Positions 57,457 to 64,000 of a stretch of 64,000 nt of DNA are shown here, piece by piece. Positions within the stretch are counted from its first letter, which is position 1. The number at the start of each line of letters is the position of its first letter. The stretch comes from Carya illinoinensis (lineage: Eukaryota > Streptophyta > Magnoliopsida > Fagales > Juglandaceae). The translations under genes were made by a program, and so were the position numbers. The stretch covers positions 22,261,364 to 22,325,363 of the forward strand of contig NC_056762.1 in assembly GCF_018687715.1 (NCBI RefSeq), in the 5' to 3' direction. The notes beneath the pieces are model-generated. The model did no database searches. It saw only the letters and a program-made list of their open reading frames with translations, and was not told where the DNA came from.

Positions 57457-57535
57457 GGCAGAAGCACTGGAACCTCACTCTAACTCCCGAGAGTAGAGAA
57501 GGTACTCACTTTTGCCCCATTAGTATAGTTAACTT

Positions 57536-58545
57536 AATATGTTAGTATTAAATCACTATAACTACATAGAGTATTTTTTAATATAATATTACCAATTTAT
57601 CACTAACATATAGTATATTAGCAATACTTCTAGCATAGTTATTAGTTATAGTATTGGTATTAAGTCTATAATTATATATATTTAGATCAATGTATTATTA
57701 TATTCTTTAATGTATAACTATAATATACAATACTAGTATATATTAATAATTGTACCATTTATTATGAAATTTTCATTTAAGAAGTCACTAAATTTTAATT
57801 TAGTATTTGGAATAATAATCAATCGGTTAAAAAAAAGGAGAAGGCTCGACCAAACAAATCGACCGGACTGGACCATTCTGAATGGGACTGGACCAGTTCG
57901 GTCCTAAGGCTGGTCCGAATTGATCCAGTCTAGTCCACAAAACCTCCCAAGACGGGACCAAACTTCCCCTAGGTGTAACGGTTCAGTTTGGTCCAATTTT
58001 GGACAAAATTTATAACCGAATCGGTATATATCAGTTTTGTATTTTTTAAAACCGATTATGAACTAATTACCCTCCTAAACTGGTACTCCAGTTTTACTAT
58101 TTTTGGTGCAGTTCAGTCCGGTTTTCTTGTTTTAATATACTATATTATATATTGTAGTATATTATATTGTATTATAGACTATAGTGATATATTATAATAT
58201 ATAATATCGTAATATATTATAGTATATTAGATAGTGATATAGTATTAGTATAACTATTAATACAATAAACTAGAGTGATATAAGATTTTAAAATTTAATA
58301 TTATATTAATTAGTTATTTATCATATAATACAAAATTATTTTATATATAATTATATATTATATATAAAATATAAAAAATTAATAAATATTTATGAACCGG
58401 TTTGGTCTGATTTTAGAAAAAGAAAAATTAGAACCATACTAATTTTGATCAGTTTTAAGAAAAATAAAACTGGTATCAAACCGAACCAAATTTGGTACCG
58501 AACCAAACCCACCGGTCCGATTCACCAGTTTTTTTTACACCCCTA
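57536..58545. other. Right part of the hAT-like element
   Basis: AT-rich until 57830, then GGTCCGG-rich subterminal sequence, another AT-rich stretch (58130-58390), and the right terminus. TATATTCTTTAATGTATAAC at 57700 repeats 51527-51546, so the core has internal duplication. No coding sequence. Confidence 0.55.
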
Positions 58546-58970
58546 CAGGGGAGTGAAGTCCTACGTGGTGGGGGTTTCTAATAAATAGTTGGACGATAGT
58601 CTCCCGATTTATAGCAAATGGTGTGGGCCTCGGGGGTGATTAGATGGGGTTCATTTAAAATACCCAAATTTTAGCGTAGCGTATGAACTTAATAATTTCT
58701 TTGGCAACTCAACTTCTAAAAATAGCTCAACTTGTCTCGTAATTTTTCGGCCAATACCCAAATAGAAAGATCTCACTTGGTCCATTAAAAATTTTAACCT
58801 AATTGGCAAGCCAAAACAAAAATATTCGCTATTCGCCAAAACTAAAATTTGGGCCCGTAGTCCAATCCAAAAAAACAAAAAGAATACTCGTTAATCTTGA
58901 GTGGGCTTTTCATAGGTATAAATACGAAAAAAATTTAGAAAAGGCTTTTTATTGGACTTGGGTGTTACAG

Positions 58971-60630
58971 TTTGATGTGATATTGGTTATGAATTGGTTG
59001 GCATGATATCATGCTTGCGTGGAGCGTTTTAAGCAAGAGGTAGTCTTTAGACCTCTAGGTGAAGCAAATTTCATTCAGTGCTGGGTGTAAAAGCTCTACA
59101 ATGAAAAAGATTTCTGCTTTGATGGCTACAACGATGTTAAGGAAGTGTATGGGTTTTCTAACTAGTTTACTAATGCTACAGCCAACTGAGCTCAAGTTGA
59201 AAGACATTGCAGTGGTGAAGGAGTTCTCTGATGTTTTTCCAGATGATCTACCAAGCTTAGCTTCGGATAGAGAAATTGAGTTTTCTATATATCTCATTCC
59301 AGGAACGGCGCGTATCTCTAAAGCACCATATCGGATGGCACCTATAGAACATGAACTTAAAAATCAACTACAAGAATTATTAGAGAAGGGTTTTATTTGC
59401 CCAAGTGTGTCAACCTAGGGTGCACCATTTCTCTTTGTAAAGAAGAAGGATGGTTCGATGTGGTTTTGCATTGATTGTCAAGAACTGAAGGGTGACTATT
59501 AAGATTATTATCCATTACTGTAGATTGATAATTTTTTTGATCAACTATAGGGAGCTCAAGTATTCTCCAAAATCAGTCTTTGCTCGAGGTACCATTAACT
59601 TAAGATCAAAACAGAGGATATTCCAAAGACTGCTTTTAGAATGAGGTATGAGTACTATGAATTTCTAGTAATGTCATTTGGATTGACTAACGCTCCAGTA
59701 GCTTTCATGAACCGCATATTCCAAGAATACATTGATCAGTTTGTGATTGTATTTATTGATGATATCCTCATTTATTCAAGAAGCCTGGATGAACATACGA
59801 AACATTTGGAAGTTGTCTGCAATTTTGAGAGAGAAGAAGTTGTATGCCAAGCTAAAGAAATGTAAGTTTTGGCTGCAAGGAATTATTTTTCTTGGGCATG
59901 TAGTGTAGAAAGATGGGATTTCTATGGACCTTGCTAAAGTCATGGCCATAGTGCAATGGCCTAGACCCAAGACTGTTTAAGAAATCAGAAGTTTCCTTGG
60001 ACTTGCTAGGTATTACAGAAGATTTGTCAAGGGATTCTCTAGCATTGCGGATCCTATGACTAGGTTGACCAAGAAGAATGAGAAATTTGTGTGGACAATA
60101 GAATGCGAAGAGAGTTTCAAGGAGCTGAAGAAGAGGCTCTTGACAACATCTGTTCTTACTGTACCTACAAGTACCCGTGGATTTGTGATTTATAGTGATA
60201 CTTCATACAAGGGTGTTGGATGTGTTCTTATGCAGCATGGAAAAGTCGTAGCATATGCATCACATCAACTTAAAGAGTATGAGCGCAATTATCCAATCAT
60301 GATTTAGAACTAGCTGCAATTGTTTTCACTTTGAAGATTTGGCAGCATTATCTTTATAGGGAGCATTGTTGAAATTTATATAGATCACAAAAGTCTCAAG
60401 TATTTATTCACTCGAAGGAGTTAAACATGAGACAACGTAGATGGTTAGAACTACTGAAAGACTATGACTACAGTATTAATTACCATCTTGTCAAGCTAAC
60501 ATAGTTATAGATGCCCTCAGCAGAAAATCTTCTTTTGGTACTCTTGTGAGTATGTATACCCCTCAAAAATATTTTATTGGATATGGAGAAGCTAGAAGTT
60601 GAAATGTTTGAGATGCATAAGTAATGTTAA
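58971..60630 (+). pseudogene. Ty3/gypsy pol continuation (protease end, reverse transcriptase, RNase H start)
   Basis: Picks up the protease tail (DVILVMNWLA) exactly where the gag part stops at 36275. It continues with the reverse transcriptase ([66 protein letters not shown], and [11 protein letters not shown] as the catalytic motif at 59752-59784). The connection/RNase H region follows ([46 protein letters not shown]). Several stops and frameshifts. It ends near 60630 before any integrase, so the 3' half and 3' LTR are missing. Confidence 0.9.
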
Positions 60631-60901
60631 GTAGCCTAGTTTTTCGCACAACAATATTATCGTATTAAGACTGTTCAAGCTTGTCAGCTAGTTTTTGGCA
60701 CAATTGGCACCTTTGGCGGTTGTCAAGCCCATTGACTCATTTATGAAAGTAACCCACATAAGGCGGTTGTGGAGCTTTGAGGCATGTAAACTCTAGAGTT
60801 CGTTTCCAAAAGTAACCTATTGTAGCGATTATGGCATGAGTGTGAACACTCGCTATTTGCTAGTGAAGATGTCATCCCGGGCGTAAGGTTGGGCAGCACG
60901 T

Positions 60902-61315
60902 AAGAATGAACCCGCCTTGCTGTCCTGGCAAAGGCCAAGTAGTGTGTAAGATTGGATTCGCCCTATTGACCTGATGAAGGTTAAGCGGTATGTTAGACTA
61001 CACTCACCCCATTGACTAGATGGAGATCGAGTTGTACATTAGACTTGATTCGCCCTGTTGACCAGATTGAGGTCAAGCAGTATGTTAGACTGGACTCATT
61101 TCATTGACAAGATGGAGGTTAAGTAGAATGTAAGATTGGACTCACCCTGTTGACTTGATGGAGGTTGAGCAGTACGTTAAACTAGACTCATCATGTTGAT
61201 TGGATGCAAGTCGAGTAATACTTCAGACTAAACTCACCCTATTGACTGGATGGAGGTGGAGCAGTACGCCAAACTGAACTCTCATAATTGACCCTCATAG
61301 ATGTGAGGGAGGGAA
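60902..61315. repeat. 46-bp minisatellite, nine units
   Basis: Unit starts step exactly 46 bp: 60902, 60948, 60994, 61040, 61086, 61132, 61178, 61224, 61270. The consensus has TTAGACTGGACTCACCC, TTGACT, GATGGAGGTNGAGCAGTA. It shares its core with the 45-bp array at 34484-34672. Confidence 0.95.
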
Positions 61316-63483
61316 GTAGTTGGGGTGCTTGAACTTGCTACAGAAGCCAAGCTGGTTAGTTTAGACAATTTCCAATCACAAGTGTGATATTTGCGCTCTT
61401 GAGTTCTCTTCTTGGAGTATGGCCAAGGTTTGAGACCCACCAGTTAGGCCCATGAGCAGCCACGTTTCAACGACAATGGAAGTTCGGGTGCCTACATGCA
61501 TGTTAATGCCAAGAAATTTATTCCAATAGGGACATATTGAAACGTCCAAGTGATGTCGGAGTGGGGCTTTGTAGCCAATGTTTCACACTGCAAGAATCAA
61601 TTGTGTCAGTAAGAATAAAATGAACATAAATTTAGAGAGAGGCAAACCGGGGTGTCTTGCCACTATAAGCAATTTTTTTCTTAACTGAAATTAATGGCTG
61701 CTGGTTACTGTTCCATCTCTTTCTCATTATTCTTCTCTCATTCTTCCTTTTCTTTTTCTTCTTTTCTTGTTGATGCTTTTTTTTAAACAGGTTCTTTAGC
61801 ATGAGCTTTGTAGCTTTCACCACTTGGGTGGATCGTTGTGTGGGACATGCAACGTGTGACCATTGTTGCATCTCTTGGCCATGTGACTTCAGGGTGGGTA
61901 GTGTTGATAGTGATGCTGGGTGTCTTCATGCCTAGGCACTGTTTTGGTGGAGTTGTGACTGAAGAACCACCAAGGTTGAGGAGGTGGCGAGCATCGTCAC
62001 AAATGAGTTTGATCAACAATGAGGCTGTGTCGGCATAGGCTGCTAGCGTATGGTGTTGGCTACCCTCTTGCACATTGTCAAGATAGTGGCTGCCAGTTGT
62101 ATGCATGTGCAAGCTGGTGGTTGTCAGTTGCATGCATGTGGTCCATCGCCAAGACGTAGGTGTCCAAGGTGTGCACATGGTCCAACGCCGGGACGTGTGG
62201 CCTGGATGCATCCATGGTTGGGACAGGACCTCATTGGTTAGGATGAGATGGGACGAGATGTTGTTGGCTGTGCATGGCCAGGACGGGACATTGTTGGCTA
62301 AGAAGAGTGGGCTCTTCATTAGTAGCCGAAAAGCACTCAAGGCAGTGGGGGATGTCCTCACTACTGGGTGGTCGAGCAGCTTACCAAGTCATAGTGGGTA
62401 AACAAAGGTTGGGGAACTCGTGTTGGCTGCAGAAAATGTCGATGGTGGCCACGCCATGCCCATCACTTGTTTTCATAGGTGCTCCTATCAGATTGAGCAC
62501 AACAGCCACACTGTGGCATAGGTAGCTCCAATGGTGAGGAGCATTTACAGTTGAGGATTCCTCACCAGAGAGGGCCACCCTCCCTTGAACAGAAAGGTCT
62601 AGCAGATTGGCTGGTTGCTGCTGTTGATCCTCTTGGCCTGTAGTTAAGTCATCGTGAGCCATAACTTTACATTAGACCTGGGGTTGTGGGCCACTACAAG
62701 TTCTCTATGGTGTTCGGGTACCACCCTTAAGCTAGCAGAAGACGCCAACGGTCCCGCCAAAGGGAGTAGGGGGCTCATGGCAGTTCGTCGTGACTTTCCA
62801 TAAGCATGCAATGTGTACATGTCATGGGTAGTAGTTTGCCCTCAACGATGGTTGGGAACCACACCGGCAAAGACAGATGACACGGGTGGGCCAAAGGGTG
62901 ACCGCTAATGCCCTCCCTCGGTCTCACCACAGTTGGGCCAAGTTGTTGTCCCGTGTGCAAGGTGAGGTGCACATTGTTGTGTACTGTTCACAAACCCCAT
63001 GGATAGGGGTTGTTATGACTACTGTTAGAAACTTCCGACAGGCCTTGTGGAGATTGTTGATGGATCAACTGGGCTAATTGTTGTACACCTGAGCCTTTGG
63101 GTGCACTGTGCTTGCACAGTGGGACGTGCATGGCACTATTCATGCCATGCACGACCACAATGTTTCACCAGTGCACTGTGCACTTAAATGCACAGTGCAC
63201 ACTTGGTCTACATGCCCACATGTGCTTTTAGAGTGTATCATGTGCTCTCTCTTTTTGTATAGTGCACTGAGCATTTGCATTTCGATTGGAGAGTAACTTG
63301 GCTTTTCACGTGGGCATGAAGAGGTCTAGTCATCCTCTTTTGCAATAGTGCTATTCATAAAAATAAAAGTTGGAGGGTTGAGAATACTTATTTGGGAAAC
63401 TTTTATCTGCTTCTTCAAAGATCATTTCGAGCACCGAAAAATCGTCATTCTCTATCTTCTAGTGTAGAAAGCAAACCATGGAT
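61316..63483. other. Probable leader or interior of the outermost LTR element
   Basis: No recognised domain. Frames at 61783-62361 and 62381-62662 on the minus strand look compositional (Thr/Trp/His repeats; Gln-rich start) and may include a decayed gag, which I cannot support. 62040-62330 holds loose repeats of GTTGGCT and GGACGGGAC. A cluster of perfect hairpins lies at 63104-63200. Confidence 0.4.
63104..63200. repeat. Cluster of three perfect hairpins
   Basis: Stem 1: CACTGTGC (63104-63111) with GCACAGTG (63114-63121). Stem 2: CGTGCATGGCA (63125-63135) with TGCCATGCACG (63143-63153). Stem 3: GTGCACTGTGCA (63171-63182) with TGCACAGTGCAC (63189-63200). Loops of 2, 7 and 6 bases. All use the GTGCA/CTGTGC theme. 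Confidence 0.9.
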
Positions 63484-63501
63484 CTTACAGACGGCGCCAA
63501 C
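63484..63501 (-). promoter_or_regulatory. Primer-binding-like site of the outermost element
   Basis: On the minus strand, GTTGGCGCCGTCTGTAAG directly follows the inner LTR end (...GCATTAACA). TGGCGCCG is a primer-binding start used by many plant Ty3/gypsy elements. Confidence 0.7.
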
Positions 63502-64000
63502 TGTTAATGCCTAAAAATAGTACAACAGACGGGAAGGGGAGAAAGAATTATTCCCGGTCCTTTGAGACTAACCAGGCCTCGATCAATGATGTATGGATCC
63601 CTTTACAGTGGTCCGGTGCAATCTTGTGGTGTTCGTGCATGCATCCATGGCAATAAATAAATGTAGAAAAAATAAAGAGGTGGGGACACACAAATTTACA
63701 TGGTTGAGCATAATGCCTTGTCCAAGGGAGTTTTGGGAGGGGAGAATACACTATAATATGATAGGTTTACAATCTCTCGTAGACTCTCATCCTCACTGTA
63801 CAATGGAGATCGAAGTTGAGAGATCTCATCACTGGAGTCCCTATTGTGAGGTTGAAGAAGCTAGATGAGAAGTCGAAGTCAATCCCCAAAACTCATTAAA
63901 AGGAAGCCCCTGTGAAGTGGTTTGGTCTCTTCGCTTTATCTTTTGCCCCTTGCCTACTTTATATCACATCTCCCCTCCTTTGTATCACATCTTCAGTTTT
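63502..64000 (-). repeat. Right (5') LTR of the outermost element, cut by the window end
   Basis: Direct repeat of 30666-31170 starting TGTTAATGCCTAAAAA. The similarity is interrupted by many substitutions. The LTR continues past base 64000, so its outer end and target duplication are not visible. Confidence 0.75.

Larger units (their letters stand above)
51651..57518 (-). mobile_element. L1-type LINE, near full length (5.9 kb), minus strand
   Basis: The 17-bp duplication ATTAGTATAGTTAACTT is at 51636-51652 and 57519-57535. On the minus strand the element ends in a poly(A) tail (the T run at 51651-51661). Two coding regions lie in the usual order: ORF1 with DUF4283 and a CCHC knuckle, and ORF2 with endonuclease, reverse transcriptase, zf-RVT and RNase H. 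Stops and shifts make it inactive. It sits in the AT-rich core of the hAT-like element, just right of the LARD-like element. Confidence 0.95.
43830..58545. mobile_element. hAT-like non-autonomous element, split by a large LTR element and a LINE
   Basis: The left end TACGGGGTGTAACCTG and the reverse-complemented right end TAGGGGTGTAAAAAAAAC match. The flanks CAATGGAG (43822-43829) and CAGGGGAG (58546-58553) are an 8-bp duplication with two changes. The subterminal parts (43850-43985 and 57835-58530) are rich in GGTCCGGACC-like motifs, and the centre is very AT-rich. Own length is about 1.4 kb with no transposase. A second TAGGTGTAAC terminus at 57969 may mean two adjacent or nested copies. Confidence 0.6.
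36276..58970 (-). mobile_element. Solo LTR in gypsy protease, itself full of later insertions
   Basis: The plus-strand left end TGTAATGCCTCGATCC and right end GGACTTGGGTGTTACA are flanked by GTTTG (36271-36275 and 58971-58975). Reverse-complemented, the pieces 58970-58554, 43821-43742, 40300-37755 and 36464-36276 follow the order of the solo LTR 31192-33851: TGTAACACCCAAG start, AAAAGCCCA, TTTTTCCA(A)TCAC with AT/AC repeats, (CT)n, AATATTTTTCAGATAATT, and a GAGCTAA end. Own length is about 3.2 kb. The insertions are 36473-37746, about 40305-43735 and 43830-58545. Confidence 0.85.
30666..64000 (-). mobile_element. Probable outermost LTR element of the right-hand nest, running past the window end
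   Basis: Direct repeats beginning TGTTAATGC at 30666 and at 63502 align over about 500 bp each. Just left of the right copy, 63484-63501 reads on the minus strand GTTGGCGCCGTCTGTAAG, a primer-binding-like site of the TGGCGCCG type. The right copy would thus be a 5' LTR of a minus-strand element and the left copy its 3' LTR. The own interior would be the segments with related minisatellites (33857-34672 and 60680-63501). The LTRs are clearly diverged, so it is old. The alternative is two unrelated copies of one family, since no target duplication can be checked. Confidence 0.45.

Noticed and set aside
40313..58566. GTCCTACGT at 40313-40321 and 58558-58566, apparently a 9-bp target duplication for one large insertion
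   Set aside because: Solo-LTR sequence reappears at 43742-43821, inside this interval, and the hAT-like termini with CAATGGAG/CAGGGGAG explain the right border better. A chance 9-mer over 18 kb is not very unlikely, and no inverted termini fit it.
61783..62361. 192-codon minus-strand frame as a gag gene
   Set aside because: Thr/Trp/His repetition follows a loose DNA repeat, overlapping plus-strand frames are similar in length, and no zinc knuckle or capsid motif is present.
1..64000. CRISPR arrays, bacterial operons, rRNA genes, telomere or centromere satellite
   Set aside because: None seen. The tandem arrays are short, lie inside retroelements, and have periods (30-225 bp) and divergence unlike satellites or CRISPR repeats with unique spacers.

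Overview
This is a plant nuclear genome window, almost certainly from a woody eudicot. Two ordinary host genes are recognisable: the 3' end of a spliced receptor-like cytoplasmic kinase (227-1534) and one intact single-exon GT4-type glycosyltransferase (28424-29896). Nearly everything else is transposable-element sequence. The short AT-rich MITEs resemble families I associate with Fagales (walnut, hickory, oak), but that assignment is inference only.

Left part (1-14.6 kb): kinase exons; a gag-only Ty1/copia relict on the minus strand (1991-7976), one of whose LTRs later received a MITE; a solo 2.1-kb LTR on the minus strand with an AAGAG target duplication (8424-10526); AT-rich spacer; and a decayed copia pol fragment split by two small AT-rich insertions (12595-14148).

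Middle part (14.6-27 kb) is a three-layer nest. A short old LTR element (14613-26911, duplication CCCCC) was split by a fairly young Ty1/copia element (15257-25546, duplication GGACC, 372-bp LTRs differing at 5 sites by eye). The copia leader was in turn split by a 4.85-kb LTR-like element rich in internal tandem repeats (15801-20646, duplication CATCT/CATTT). The copia gag-pol is one frame with six stop codons and no frameshift. One stop lies in a 29-bp inverted copy of the element's own sequence.

Then follow a gene-bearing interval with the glycosyltransferase and, from 30.7 kb to the window end, a deeper nest. A probable old outer LTR element (LTR copies at 30666 and 63502, the right one beside a primer-binding-like site) holds a solo LTR (31192-33851), minisatellite arrays and a decayed Ty3/gypsy element. 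The gypsy gag stops at 36275 and its pol resumes in frame at 58971, with GTTTG on both sides. The 22.7 kb between is a minus-strand solo LTR, itself split by a hAT-like element carrying a piece of a 6-phosphogluconate dehydrogenase gene (36473-37746), by an unassigned 3.4-kb insertion, and by a second hAT-like element (43830-58545). That last one was hit by a non-coding large-LTR element (44086-51521, duplication AGTAT) and by a near full-length L1-type LINE on the minus strand (51651-57518, 17-bp duplication).

I found no CRISPR array, rRNA or operon, and no convincing new biological system. The most unusual objects are the gene-fragment-carrying hAT element, the templated inverted insertion inside the copia integrase region, the large non-coding LTR family, and the depth of the nest, which short target duplications allow to be read layer by layer.
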